A DNA stretch of 64,000 bases from an uncultured Muribaculaceae bacterium (GTDB lineage: Bacteria; Bacteroidota; Bacteroidia; Bacteroidales; Muribaculaceae): contig CAJTJV010000004.1 in assembly GCA_910576775.1 (NCBI GenBank), positions 1 to 64,000 on the forward strand, read 5' to 3'. Positions 1 through 9,063 of the stretch are shown in pieces. Within the stretch, counting starts at the first letter, position 1; every line of letters starts with the position of its first letter. The translations under genes were made by a program, and so were the position numbers. Under the pieces are notes generated by a model, which worked only from the letters and a program-made list of their open reading frames with translations, ran no database searches and was not told where the DNA came from.

Positions 1-646
1 GGATGCCGTTGCATTTATTGTCAATCCGGAGAATAATGTCGAAAAACTTACAGTAAACGAACTCTCCGACATCCTGTCAGGAGAGACTGACGAATGGAAT
101 GATCTTCAGCCTTCAGAACGCGGTAAAATTAAAGTCATCCTCGATCAAAGTGGTTCGAGCCTCGCAACATATCTGAGTGATTCACTTTTGCAGGGACGCC
201 CTTTGGGAGCGACTGTATTTGCCGCAGGTTCAATTCCGGAAGTATTTGAAGCTGTCGAGAAGAATCCGGATGCGATAGGCGTTTTGGGCGTGAGTTGGAT
301 TAGCTCCGATATGGATAGCGCCGATATCAGTAAAGAAGAACTGGCAAACAGTGTGCTTGGTGAAGCTCCGGTTAACGGCGCGACACTGACACAGCGTGTC
401 AAGGTTCTTAAGGTTTATCGGCCGGGGGAGGCTCGTGCCTATAAGCCATATCAGCAATACATATTTGATGGCTCTTATCCATTGTTCCGTCAAGTGTATA
501 TGATTACCACTGCTTCGACATCAAATGTGGCCGGTGGTTTCTATTCATTTGTAACAGGCCCAATTGGTCAGAAAATTATAATGAAGACAGGTATCCTCCC
601 GGCTCGCGTACGTACAATTCAAGTTGAATTGCCTTCAAATGATTGA
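1..646 (+). CDS. PstS-like phosphate-binding protein, C-terminal part (5' end outside window)
   Basis: The reading frame is open from the left edge (codons start at base 2) and ends at TGA 644-646, so only about 214 residues are seen. The visible part has the type II periplasmic binding-protein signature DAVAFIVNPENNVEKLTV followed by a 'LSDILSGETDEWNDL' stretch, as in PstS-family phosphate-binding proteins, where it forms part of the second lobe. The C-terminus (YPLFRQVYMITT, then a GxFYSFVTG segment) also fits. In Bacteroidetes such proteins often lie beside TonB/ExbD genes and a TPR protein; the TPR gene follows here after 43 nt, so an energy-transduction or phosphate-scavenging role is likely. 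The internal TTG at 188 is not a start. Substrate is inferred from the family only. Confidence 0.8.
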   Translation, partial: DAVAFIVNPENNVEKLTVNELSDILSGETDEWNDLQPSERGKIKVILDQSGSSLATYLSDSLLQGRPLGATVFAAGSIPEVFEAVEKNPDAIGVLGVSWISSDMDSADISKEELANSVLGEAPVNGATLTQRVKVLKVYRPGEARAYKPYQQYIFDGSYPLFRQVYMITTASTSNVAGGFYSFVTGPIGQKIIMKTGILPARVRTIQVELPSND

Positions 647-689
647 ATTCTTGTAAATGGAAAAAGTAATAACTAAATAATAATTAAAG

Positions 690-2306
690 ATGAAAATTAA
701 ATTTCTCTTATCCTTCCTTGTCGCAGGAAGCCTGTTTGCATCAGCGCAGACACAGGGCTACAAGGATGGTATCGAGTATTACAAAGCTGGACAGTATGAC
801 AATGCCCGGACAATTCTCGAACGTACTATCAATGACAATGCCACAGACAAGGCTCTCGCCAACTATTATCTCGGCCAAGTATGTCTCGTAAAAAAAGACA
901 ATGCCGCAGCTCAGAAATATTTCGAGACCGGCCGTGATATCGATCCGGCTTGTCCGTATAATTACATAGGTCTTGGCGCGCTTGACCTTCTCAAAGGGCA
1001 GCCCAAAAGCGCGGAAGATTTCTTCAAGGAGGCACAAAAACTTGGTAAGAAAAATGCAGATGTAACTGTTCAGATTGCTCGTGCATATTATAACGCGGAT
1101 CCGGTGGCCTATGCCAAAGAACTTGACAAGTATCTTGCAAAAGCACACAAAGATTCCAAGAACAACGAGCCGGCCATATACATCCTTGAGGGCGATATGC
1201 TTAACGATAAAGGTGATTACGGCCAGGCCGCAGCTAAATATGAGCAGGCAATTACTTTCGACCCCTCAAATTCAGAAGGATATGTGAAATTTGCCAATGC
1301 CTATTTCAATGTGAACAAAGATTTCGGCATGAAGAAACTTGAAGAGCTTCTCGAAAAGCAGCCGAATTCTGCCATGGCTCAACGTGAACTCGCTGAAAAA
1401 TATTTCCTTGCAGACCATTGGCGTAAAGCATCCGATCTTTATGGCAAATATATTCAGAATCCCAATCATTTCCCGGAGGATAAGGCTCGCTATGCCGTTT
1501 TGCTTTATTGGGGTGAGAAATATCCTGAATCGCTGAATGTCGCCAATGAAATTCTTGCATCAGATCCATCAAATTTTCTGATGCAGCGCGTACGTTTCCT
1601 TGATCAGACAGCCCTCAAAGATTATCCTGCAGCAGTTGCAAACGCCGAAAAATTTTTCTCCGCCAATCCTGATGGTAACTTTACGTCAAACGACTTTATC
1701 ACCTATGCGGAAGCTTTGTCCGGCAACGGCCAGGATTCGCTTGCTGTAGTACAGTATGAACTTGCTGTTAAACGTTTCCCTGAAAATGACGATCTCCTAA
1801 AGAGCCTTTCGTCGGCATATTCCCAAAACAAGCAGTATGCAAAGAGTGCCGACGCTTATGCCGCATACCTCGCTTTACAGGAAAAGCCTTCGCTTAATGA
1901 GCTTTTTGGAATGTCAAGCCGCTACCTGAATGCTGCAGCTTATGCAGAGACGGAAGAGGAAGCTTCTGAACTTGCACAGCGAGGCATAGGCTATCTCAAT
2001 CAGGTTCTTGAACGCACCTCTGAAATTTCTCCGGTTATGTATCAGCGTCTTGGCCGTCTGTATGTTGCCGGCAATAACAAACGCCCGGATCAGAACGCTA
2101 TTGATGCATACGACAAGATGCTTGCTCTTCTTGATGCCGATCCTGCGAACCTCGACCCGGCAAACCCCAATAATGCACTCGGTCTTTACTCCGAAGCCTA
2201 TGCTTTCAAACAGGCGTTCGCAAGCATTACCGGAGATAGTGAAGCACATAAGCTTTGGGGTGAGAAATACAATGAGATTAAAGAGCTCATGACTCCCAAA
2301 CAGTAA
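690..2306 (+). CDS. Secreted tetratricopeptide-repeat protein
   Basis: A 538-residue protein with an N-terminal Sec signal (MKIKFLLSFLVAGSLFASAQ, cleavage probably after residue 20). From about residue 25 to 460 it is a chain of helical repeats with TPR spacing and residues (for example YYLGQVCLVKKDNAAAQKYF and AAAKYEQAITFDPSNSEGY). No catalytic domain is visible, so it is probably a periplasmic or membrane-attached scaffold. It follows the PstS-like gene by 43 nt and is closed by a strong hairpin terminator at 2326, so the two are probably the last genes of one operon. The binding partner cannot be told from the sequence. Confidence 0.85.
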   Translation: MKIKFLLSFLVAGSLFASAQTQGYKDGIEYYKAGQYDNARTILERTINDNATDKALANYYLGQVCLVKKDNAAAQKYFETGRDIDPACPYNYIGLGALDLLKGQPKSAEDFFKEAQKLGKKNADVTVQIARAYYNADPVAYAKELDKYLAKAHKDSKNNEPAIYILEGDMLNDKGDYGQAAAKYEQAITFDPSNSEGYVKFANAYFNVNKDFGMKKLEELLEKQPNSAMAQRELAEKYFLADHWRKASDLYGKYIQNPNHFPEDKARYAVLLYWGEKYPESLNVANEILASDPSNFLMQRVRFLDQTALKDYPAAVANAEKFFSANPDGNFTSNDFITYAEALSGNGQDSLAVVQYELAVKRFPENDDLLKSLSSAYSQNKQYAKSADAYAAYLALQEKPSLNELFGMSSRYLNAAAYAETEEEASELAQRGIGYLNQVLERTSEISPVMYQRLGRLYVAGNNKRPDQNAIDAYDKMLALLDADPANLDPANPNNALGLYSEAYAFKQAFASITGDSEAHKLWGEKYNEIKELMTPKQ

Positions 2307-2325
2307 AATACTCTTTGAGATTATC

Positions 2326-2358
2326 AAGGGCTCCGCGATTGTCGGAGCCCTTATTTTT
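2326..2358 (+). terminator. Intrinsic terminator after the TPR gene
   Basis: A perfect 10-bp stem (AAGGGCTCCG at 2326-2335 with CGGAGCCCTT at 2343-2352), a 7-nt loop, then ATTTTT. It lies 20 nt after the TPR stop codon and 12 nt before rarA. Confidence 0.85.
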
Positions 2359-2370
2359 AATACTATAAAT

Positions 2371-3651
2371 ATGGCATTAGCACCATTGGCAGAACGGCTC
2401 CGACCGCGGACACTCGATGAATATATAGGACAGAAGCATCTTGTCGGTCCAGATGGAATAATCCGCAGAATGATTGACACAGGCAATGTTTCATCCTTTA
2501 TATTGTGGGGGCCTCCCGGTGTTGGTAAGACGACGTTGGCTCGAATAATTGCGAATACGACTAAAAGCAGTTTTTATACTTTGTCGGCTGTCACATCCGG
2601 GGTCAAGGATGTCCGTGATGTCATAGACAAGGCGCGAATCGACGTTCAGGGAATGTTTGCCCATGGACGCCCGATATTATTTATCGACGAAATCCATCGA
2701 TTCAGCAAGTCTCAACAGGACAGCCTTCTCGGAGCCGTGGAGAATGGAACTGTGACACTTATTGGAGCGACTACAGAGAACCCTTCTTTTGAAGTGATAA
2801 GGCCACTACTGTCGAGAGCTCAGGTTTATACTCTCAAACCGCTTGATGAGTCAGATCTTCAGACTTTGCTGGACAGGGCGATTTCACAGGATAGTTATCT
2901 TTCTGAGGCTGGTGTCATTGTTGAAGAAACAACAGCTTTGTTCCGCTATAGCGGAGGCGATGCCCGCAAGCTACTCAATATTCTTGATCTGTTGCTGCAA
3001 TCTACGCCTCTCGGCCAAAAGATTGTTATCAATGATAAGGTGATCACAGAAAGGCTTCAGGAAAATCCACAGGCTTACGATAAAAACGGCGAGATGCATT
3101 ATGATATAATCTCCGCGTTTATCAAAAGTATACGTGGCAGTGATCCGGACGCCGCTGTTTACTGGCTTGCCAGAATGATTGCCGGAGGTGAAGATCCGGA
3201 ATTCATTGCCCGCAGACTTGTTATTCTTGCCTCCGAGGATATTGGACTGGCGAACCCGAATGCGATGCTGATAGCAGACACAACTTTTAATATAATTCAG
3301 AAAATAGGAATGCCGGAAGGGCGAATTCCTCTTTCAGAATGCGCCATATATCTTGCGCAGTCGCCAAAGAGTAATTCCGCATATATAGCCATAGATGCCG
3401 CTCTTGCCGAGGTTGAGCGCTCGGGTAATCTTCCGGTTCCTCTGCACATCAGGAATGCGCCTACATCACTAATGAAAAAACTTGGTTATGGTATAAATTA
3501 CAAATATGCTCATGACTATCCGGGAAATTTTGTTATACAACAATTCCGGCCGGATGCGATAGCAGACATGACGTTCTGGCATCCATGCGATAACCCGTCG
3601 GAAAATCTTATGAGACAAAGACACGAAGCCCGTTGGGGCAAAAAAGAGTGA
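2371..3651 (+). CDS. rarA: Replication-associated recombination protein A (AAA+ ATPase)
   Basis: RarA/MgsA is a clamp-loader-like AAA+ ATPase that acts at stalled replication forks. The 426-residue product shows Walker A GPPGVGKT (47-54), Walker B ILFIDE (102-107), the GATTENPSFE sensor region and an arginine-finger-type LLSRAQV. It also has the C-terminal MgsA tetramerisation region with RGSDPDAAVYWLARM and ASEDIGLANP. Length matches the family (about 420-450). The start is the ATG 12 nt after the upstream terminator. It appears to be monocistronic, with creD following after 118 nt. Confidence 0.95.
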   Translation: MALAPLAERLRPRTLDEYIGQKHLVGPDGIIRRMIDTGNVSSFILWGPPGVGKTTLARIIANTTKSSFYTLSAVTSGVKDVRDVIDKARIDVQGMFAHGRPILFIDEIHRFSKSQQDSLLGAVENGTVTLIGATTENPSFEVIRPLLSRAQVYTLKPLDESDLQTLLDRAISQDSYLSEAGVIVEETTALFRYSGGDARKLLNILDLLLQSTPLGQKIVINDKVITERLQENPQAYDKNGEMHYDIISAFIKSIRGSDPDAAVYWLARMIAGGEDPEFIARRLVILASEDIGLANPNAMLIADTTFNIIQKIGMPEGRIPLSECAIYLAQSPKSNSAYIAIDAALAEVERSGNLPVPLHIRNAPTSLMKKLGYGINYKYAHDYPGNFVIQQFRPDAIADMTFWHPCDNPSENLMRQRHEARWGKKE

Positions 3652-3738
3652 TTTGTCATTGCTGATTATTTATAACCGACTTTCTTTGTGTTTTTCCGTT
3701 TTTATACCATATTATGCAGTTAGTGCTACAAAAAATCG

Positions 3739-3746
3739 TATTTTTG
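3739..3746 (+). promoter_or_regulatory. Candidate -7 element for creD
   Basis: TATTTTTG matches the Bacteroidetes TAnnTTTG -7 consensus and lies 23 nt before the creD ATG. No clear TTTG is seen at the expected -33 distance, so this is a weak call. Confidence 0.35.
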
Positions 3747-3769
3747 CAGCAAAATAATTATTAGATACA

Positions 3770-5155
3770 ATGGAAAACAACAACGACCAGATTAACCCCG
3801 CCACTACGCAGTGTGTACCACCGCCGATTGCGCCACCGTCAAAGCGCAAGGACAGCCTGGGGATGAAAATACTTCTCATCGCCATAATATCGGCAGTACT
3901 GATGATTCCGAGCATTATTATATCCGTCCTGATAAGCGACCGAGAACGCACCCTTGATACTACCGTGAGTGAGATTTCCGACTCATGGAGCAGTCGCCAG
4001 TTGATTTCGGGTCCCATAATCTCGATACCATACGACAGCATCTCCCGCTCCAACAACGGAGGCGTGGTAAGGTTGTTGCCATCCCGTATGTATTTCGATG
4101 CATCCCTGACGTCGCAGCAGCTGCACCGTGGTATATACGAGGCTATAGTCTATAATTCGGACATAACCTTAAAAGGTGATTTCAGTTATGAACCGTTGCA
4201 AAAACTCGGAATACCGCTGTCGGCATACCGCTTCGATAAAGCCTATGTCACCGTCGGAATCGGCGACCTGCGAGGGGTGGAAGAAATTTCGCCAATCAGC
4301 TTGGGGAACGAAAGCTACGAACTCGAGGGTACAAACAACAGTGAGGTATATGTGGCCGCGGACATGGGCCGGTCATATTACGTTGACGAATCGCCAGCGT
4401 CGGGGTGTATGCAGGCAAATGTGAGCCTTCCATCTGCCGACTCTGCTACCTTTGTATACAGTGTATCCCTGAAGTTGCGTGGATCCGGCTCACTCGGTGT
4501 TACACCGGTAGGGCATCGCAACGAAATCATTATTAAGGGAGATAGTCGCTCTCCATCGTTCAAAGGCATGTTTCTTCCCAGCATGCGCGAGGTTGGAAAA
4601 GATGATTTTACTGCTTCGTGGATTCTAAACTCCACCAATCGCAATTACCCTCAGGCCTTTGTAGGCAGCCGTGCCGGCGAGATAAATAACTCGGCGGTGG
4701 TGGTTGACCTCCTGGTGCCTGTTGATCGCTACCAGAAAACCGACCGAGCTATCAAGTATGCTATAGTAGTGATACTTCTCACATTTATTTCCATACTGCT
4801 TGCCGAGGTCATGCTGCGCCATCCCATCAATTTGTTGCAGTATCTACTCGTGGGTCTCGCCCTCATCCTCTTTTATTCGCTGCTGCTGTCGATGAGTGAG
4901 CATCTCAGTTTCGGTATTAGCTATCTTTTGTCGGCGGTAATGACTATAGGGCTTATCACACTCTATTTGCGCGGAGTACTGGGATCTACCAAGGTTGCGA
5001 CAGCCATATGCGTTCTGCTCACGGTAATCTATATATTTATCTTCGTACTGCTGAGTCTTGAGACATATGCCCTTCTTACCGGCAGTATCGGCCTCTTCCT
5101 GGCTTTGGCGGCGGTGATGTATGCCACCTTGCGTCTGCGAATTGAAAACCGTTGA
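3770..5155 (+). CDS. creD: CreD-family inner-membrane protein
   Basis: A 461-residue membrane protein with a proline-rich cytoplasmic start, one transmembrane helix at about 27-50, and a long extracytoplasmic region with the CreD landmark SWSSRQLISGPIISIPY. Several closely spaced helices follow from about 325 to 455. CreD (CET) proteins are linked to envelope integrity and beta-lactam response in Proteobacteria through CreBC; their biochemical function is unknown. No creBC or other envelope-stress regulator is adjacent here. The gene stands alone between rarA and prfA and is followed by two hairpins. The family assignment is firm; any function in this organism is inference. Confidence 0.88.
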   Translation: MENNNDQINPATTQCVPPPIAPPSKRKDSLGMKILLIAIISAVLMIPSIIISVLISDRERTLDTTVSEISDSWSSRQLISGPIISIPYDSISRSNNGGVVRLLPSRMYFDASLTSQQLHRGIYEAIVYNSDITLKGDFSYEPLQKLGIPLSAYRFDKAYVTVGIGDLRGVEEISPISLGNESYELEGTNNSEVYVAADMGRSYYVDESPASGCMQANVSLPSADSATFVYSVSLKLRGSGSLGVTPVGHRNEIIIKGDSRSPSFKGMFLPSMREVGKDDFTASWILNSTNRNYPQAFVGSRAGEINNSAVVVDLLVPVDRYQKTDRAIKYAIVVILLTFISILLAEVMLRHPINLLQYLLVGLALILFYSLLLSMSEHLSFGISYLLSAVMTIGLITLYLRGVLGSTKVATAICVLLTVIYIFIFVLLSLETYALLTGSIGLFLALAAVMYATLRLRIENR

Positions 5156-5169
5156 TATTTATAACTTTT

Positions 5170-5200
5170 AAATAAAGTCCAATACGACCGGGCTTTATTT
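5170..5200 (+). terminator. AT-rich hairpin after creD
   Basis: AAATAAAGTCC (5170-5180) pairs with GGGCTTTATTT (5190-5200), 11 pairs including one G-T, with a 9-nt loop. It lies 14 nt after the creD stop. The 3' arm itself is U-rich and no long U run follows, so this is a moderate terminator call. Confidence 0.5.
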
Positions 5201-5294
5201 ATTCATTGCGGCATCCTGATAGTAGCATGTTAATGTCATCAAATTGCAGGCAAATATAAGAAACTATATGTAACTAACTTTAAATATGTAAATT

Positions 5295-5339
5295 AGAGCG
5301 GCATGACAAATTCAGCTTTGTAATGTCGCTCTTTTTTTG
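5295..5339 (+). terminator. Hairpin plus seven-T run upstream of prfA
   Basis: AGAGCGGCAT (5295-5304) pairs with ATGTCGCTCT (5323-5332), one G-T pair, extended by inner ACAAA/TTTGT pairing, and is followed directly by TTTTTTT. It has the form of a strong intrinsic terminator but lies 140 nt past creD and 24 nt before prfA, where it could also act in the prfA leader. Confidence 0.7.
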
Positions 5340-5347
5340 TAATTTCG
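5317..5347 (+). promoter_or_regulatory. Candidate prfA promoter overlapping the terminator
   Basis: TTTG (5317-5320), 19 nt, then TAATTTCG (5340-5347), one mismatch from TAnnTTTG. The implied transcript would begin a few bases before the prfA ATG at 5363. The -33 part sits inside the preceding hairpin. Confidence 0.4.
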
Positions 5348-5362
5348 CGCAAAATTCATGCA

Positions 5363-6472
5363 ATGTCAGATAATTCACTTTTGAAACGCCTTGAAGGTAT
5401 TGACTCACGGTTTGAAGAAGTAAGCACTCTTATTACGGATCCCGCTGTTATTGCCGACATGAAGCGATATGTGCGTTTATCCAAAGAATATAAAGAGCTT
5501 GAGCGGCTGACAGCCTTGACACGCCGTTATCGTACCTTAACAGAGAATATTGAAGAATCACATCTCATTCTGGATGAAGAGAGTGATTCTGAGATGCGTC
5601 AGATGGCGAAGGAACAATTGGATGCTGCTACAGAATCGTTGCCTGCACTTGAAGAAGAAATAAAATTGCAGCTTATACCGGCCGATCCGGAAGACGGGAA
5701 AAATGCTATTCTTGAAATCCGCGGTGGCACCGGTGGCGATGAAGCGGCAATATTCGCAGGTGATCTATGTAAGATGTACATCAAGTATTGTGAAAGCCGC
5801 GGATGGAATGTAGCCATAACATCTGCCAGTGAGGGTGCGGCCGGAGGTTTTAAAGAAGTCGTGCTATCAATTAGTGGAGACGGCGTTTACGGAGTTTTAA
5901 AATATGAAAGCGGCGTGCATCGAGTACAGCGAGTCCCTGCTACGGAAACACAGGGTAGGGTTCATACTTCGGCCGCGACGGTAGCGGTGCTACCAGAGGC
6001 AGAACCGTTCGATGTGGAAATCAATGAAGGCGAGATAAAATGGGATACCTTTCGCTCCGGAGGCGCAGGCGGCCAAAATGTAAATAAAGTTGAATCCGGG
6101 GTTCGTCTCCGCTATCTATGGAAAAATCCTAATACCGGTGTTTCGGAGGAGATTCTTATCGAATGTACGGAAACCCGCGATCAGCCAAAGAACAAAGAGA
6201 GAGCGCTCAGCCGTTTGCGTACGTTCATATATGACAAGGAGCATCAGAAATATATTGACGATATTGCATCCCGACGTAAGACTCTTGTAAGCACCGGCGA
6301 CCGTTCTGCAAAAATACGTACATACAATTATCCACAGGGGCGTATCACCGACCACCGGATCAATTATACAATATACAATCTTCAAGCTTTTGTAGACGGT
6401 GATATACAAGATGTTATCGACCACCTTATAATTGCTGAGAATGCCGAGAAACTAAAAGCTTCTGAGCTATAA
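5363..6472 (+). CDS. prfA: Peptide chain release factor 1
   Basis: RF1 releases the peptide at UAA and UAG codons. The 369-residue product has the GGQ catalytic motif at 236-238 (RSGGAGGQNVNK) and the tripeptide anticodon region PAT at 192-194 within VQRVPATETQGRVHTS. That identifies RF1 rather than RF2, which carries SPF. The start ATG at 5363 gives the usual length (about 360). pyrF follows after 22 nt, probably in one transcript. The other two factors, prfC and prfB, are also in this window. Nothing is missing or truncated. Confidence 0.95.
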   Translation: MSDNSLLKRLEGIDSRFEEVSTLITDPAVIADMKRYVRLSKEYKELERLTALTRRYRTLTENIEESHLILDEESDSEMRQMAKEQLDAATESLPALEEEIKLQLIPADPEDGKNAILEIRGGTGGDEAAIFAGDLCKMYIKYCESRGWNVAITSASEGAAGGFKEVVLSISGDGVYGVLKYESGVHRVQRVPATETQGRVHTSAATVAVLPEAEPFDVEINEGEIKWDTFRSGGAGGQNVNKVESGVRLRYLWKNPNTGVSEEILIECTETRDQPKNKERALSRLRTFIYDKEHQKYIDDIASRRKTLVSTGDRSAKIRTYNYPQGRITDHRINYTIYNLQAFVDGDIQDVIDHLIIAENAEKLKASEL

Positions 6473-6494
6473 ATCAATTACATATCCGAGTATT

Positions 6495-7328
6495 ATGAAA
6501 AGGACTGATTTAGTAGAACATATTTTTGAAAAGGGTAGTTTCCTTTGTGTTGGCCTTGATCCCGACGTAAAGAAATTGCCTTTATGTATAAAAGGCACAG
6601 ACGCAGAACGCGTAGAAACTTTTTGCAAAGCAATTGTAGATGCGACAGCGGCATACTGCGTGGCATATAAACCAAATCTTGCATTTTTCGAAAGTCTCGG
6701 AGCCGATGGAATAGCTGTTGTGGAGAGGGTTGTAAGTTATATAAAGGAGAAACACCCTGAACAGTTTGTTATAGCAGATGCAAAGCGCGGAGACATCGGT
6801 AACACCGCAGCTTTGTATGCGCGCACTTTCTTTGAAACAATGGATTTCGATGCCTGCACTTTAAATCCGTATATGGGTAAAGATTCCGTCGCACCTTTTT
6901 TGGAGTATGCTGATAAATGGAGTATTATTCTTGCTCTGACTTCCAATCCGTCATCTTCTGATTTTGAGGCAGTAAAAGATGACAAAGGCACACCACTTTA
7001 CGAGCGAGTTCTTCGTCTTTCGCGTCACTGGGGGTCGCCCGTCAATACGATGTATGTTGTTGGTGCAACTCAGGCGGCTTATCTTGCCGACATCCGTAAA
7101 ATTGTGCCGCGTCACTTTCTTCTTGTTCCAGGAGTCGGTGCGCAGGGCGGCAGTCTTGAAGAAGTCGCAAAATATGGGCTTATTGACGAATGCGGTTTGC
7201 TTGTTAATAGTTCCAGAGGCATTATTTATGCATCTAAGGATAGTGATTATGCAGAAGCAGCAGGCAATGCAGCCAGAGACCTTGCCGGACAGATGCAGAA
7301 TCTTTTGAAAGCCTATGCGGAAAACTGA
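6495..7328 (+). CDS. pyrF: Orotidine 5'-phosphate decarboxylase (long subfamily)
   Basis: The last step of UMP synthesis: OMP to UMP and CO2. The 277-residue product carries the active-site segment VIADAKRGDIGNT, with the Asp-Lys-Asp set at D95, K97 and D100, and the phosphate-binding end region LVPGVGAQGG plus LLVNSSRGIIYA. Length and motif spacing fit the longer subfamily 2 (about 270-280 residues) rather than the short E. coli type (about 245). It lies 22 nt downstream of prfA. No other pyrimidine gene is nearby. Confidence 0.95.
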   Translation: MKRTDLVEHIFEKGSFLCVGLDPDVKKLPLCIKGTDAERVETFCKAIVDATAAYCVAYKPNLAFFESLGADGIAVVERVVSYIKEKHPEQFVIADAKRGDIGNTAALYARTFFETMDFDACTLNPYMGKDSVAPFLEYADKWSIILALTSNPSSSDFEAVKDDKGTPLYERVLRLSRHWGSPVNTMYVVGATQAAYLADIRKIVPRHFLLVPGVGAQGGSLEEVAKYGLIDECGLLVNSSRGIIYASKDSDYAEAAGNAARDLAGQMQNLLKAYAEN

Positions 7329-7360
7329 TTTGCATATTACGATATAAATTAGTAATTTTG
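7329..7360 (+). promoter_or_regulatory. Bacteroidetes-type promoter for the glycogen genes
   Basis: TTTG (7329-7332), 20 nt, TAATTTTG (7353-7360) followed by C. This is one of the best matches to the Bacteroidetes -33/-7 pattern in the window. The glycogen synthase ATG is 29 nt further on. Confidence 0.65.
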
Positions 7361-7389
7361 CGGCTTAAAACAGTTGTAAATGCACCTGA

Positions 7390-9045
7390 ATGGATAATTG
7401 CAGCCAAGAGATAAGTATGTTGTTTGAGGTAAGCTGGGAGGTTTGCAATAAAATTGGCGGTATATATGCCGTTTTATCCTCTAAAGCAAAGACCCTCAAG
7501 GAAACTTTAAAAGATAATCTTGTATTCATTGGTCCTGATGTATGGAGCAATGAAAATCCTTCTCCATATTTTACAGAGTCTGAAACTCTGATGCACAGCC
7601 TTATGAAGCGAACAATGCTTCCAGACGGAGTTTTTGTCCGCGTCGGGCGTTGGGAAATCCCCGGGCGTCCTGTGGCAATCCTTGTGAAGTTTCAAGGTAT
7701 GGATGCAAGCAAAGATGCGGCATATGGTCGCATGTGGGATTTGTTCGGTGTTGATTCGCTACATGCTTATGGAGACTATGATGAAGGATGTAATTTCGCG
7801 CGCGCCGCTGCGGCAGTAATCGAAGGAATTGTTAAGGCCGCAAAGGTTAGTCCACGCCAAGTTGTCGCCCATTTTGATGAATGGACTACAGCGATGGGCC
7901 TTCTGACGCTAAAAGCGGACATGCCTGAAATAGCGACGGTATTCACCACGCATGCTACAAGTATTGGACGAAGTATTTGTGGCAATGGCAAGCCTCTTTA
8001 CGATTATCTCTCAGGCTATAATGGTAATCAGATGGCAAGTGAGCTAAACATGCAGTCGAAACATTCTCTTGAATCCGCTGCAGCCCGCAATGCCGATTGT
8101 TTTACTACTGTAAGTGATGTAACCGCAACGGAATGCGCACAATTGCTTGGTAAAAAGCCGGATGTCGTTACGCCAAATGGATTTGAACTGAATTTCGTGC
8201 CTGCAAAAACGAAATATACAAAAGCACGTACGGAAGCAAGATCTCGTCTGCTTGAGGTTGCAAATGCACTGACCGGCTCGGATTTTGATGACGATACACT
8301 TGTTATTGCAACATCAGGACGTTGCGAATACCGAAACAAAGGCATCGATGTATTTATAGATTCTCTTGACAGACTGAGACATAAACAACATTCGCGCCGT
8401 GTATTAGCCTTTGTACTTGTGCCGGCGTGGTGTGGAGGCCCGCGCGAGGACTTGCAGCATAATATGGAAACCGGTTCCGTACAGCGTCTCAGCGATCCTG
8501 TACTTACGCACAAGCTCAACAATTATAACGAAGATCCAATAAACAATAGAATCCATCAGTTGAATTTCTGTAATGACAATAATTCCGGAGTAGGGGTTAT
8601 TTATGTTCCATGTTATCTTGATGGCCATGATGGGATTTTCGATAAAACATATTACGAACTTTTGCCGGGGCTTGATGCGACGGTATTCCCGTCGTATTAC
8701 GAGCCATGGGGCTATACACCACTCGAAAGTATTGCTTTTGGAGTGCCTACAGTAACAACTACTCTGGCCGGTTTCGGTAAATGGATTCTTAGTGAGTGCG
8801 AAAAAGGTCTAAACAAATGCGGTGTTGCTGTTGTTGAACGCACTGACAGCAATTATGATAGCGCAGTGAGCACTATATCAGAAATTCTGTCGGATATATC
8901 TGAAACACCGAAGCGAAAATACAGCGCAATGCGCAAAGCTGCGATGAAAATTTCAGAGAAAGCTCAGTGGTCGGATTTCATCAAGTATTATAATGAAGCA
9001 TATTGTATCGCTATAAAAAATCGCGATGCCAGAATGATAAAGTAA
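7390..9045 (+). CDS. Glycogen synthase, GT3 family
   Basis: A 551-residue glycosyltransferase of the GT3 (eukaryotic GYS-like) family rather than the GT5 GlgA type usual in bacteria. The N-terminus has FEVSWEVCNKIGGIYAVL, the GT3 counterpart of the KxGG nucleotide-sugar-binding loop. HATSIGR and the C-terminal PSYYEPWGYTPLES, with the acid/base-type glutamate region, also fit. It should extend alpha-1,4-glucan from a UDP- or ADP-glucose donor; the donor cannot be told from sequence. glgP follows after 18 nt, so synthesis and breakdown of glycogen are co-transcribed. ATG 7390 was chosen because it follows a good promoter; ATG 7417 is an alternative. Confidence 0.9.
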   Translation: MDNCSQEISMLFEVSWEVCNKIGGIYAVLSSKAKTLKETLKDNLVFIGPDVWSNENPSPYFTESETLMHSLMKRTMLPDGVFVRVGRWEIPGRPVAILVKFQGMDASKDAAYGRMWDLFGVDSLHAYGDYDEGCNFARAAAAVIEGIVKAAKVSPRQVVAHFDEWTTAMGLLTLKADMPEIATVFTTHATSIGRSICGNGKPLYDYLSGYNGNQMASELNMQSKHSLESAAARNADCFTTVSDVTATECAQLLGKKPDVVTPNGFELNFVPAKTKYTKARTEARSRLLEVANALTGSDFDDDTLVIATSGRCEYRNKGIDVFIDSLDRLRHKQHSRRVLAFVLVPAWCGGPREDLQHNMETGSVQRLSDPVLTHKLNNYNEDPINNRIHQLNFCNDNNSGVGVIYVPCYLDGHDGIFDKTYYELLPGLDATVFPSYYEPWGYTPLESIAFGVPTVTTTLAGFGKWILSECEKGLNKCGVAVVERTDSNYDSAVSTISEILSDISETPKRKYSAMRKAAMKISEKAQWSDFIKYYNEAYCIAIKNRDARMIK

Positions 9046-9063
9046 ATACAATATTTATTAAAT

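Noticed and set aside
1914..2486. 190-codon minus-strand frame across the TPR/rarA junction
   Set aside because: It crosses a strong terminator and two well-supported genes, with no recognisable protein features.
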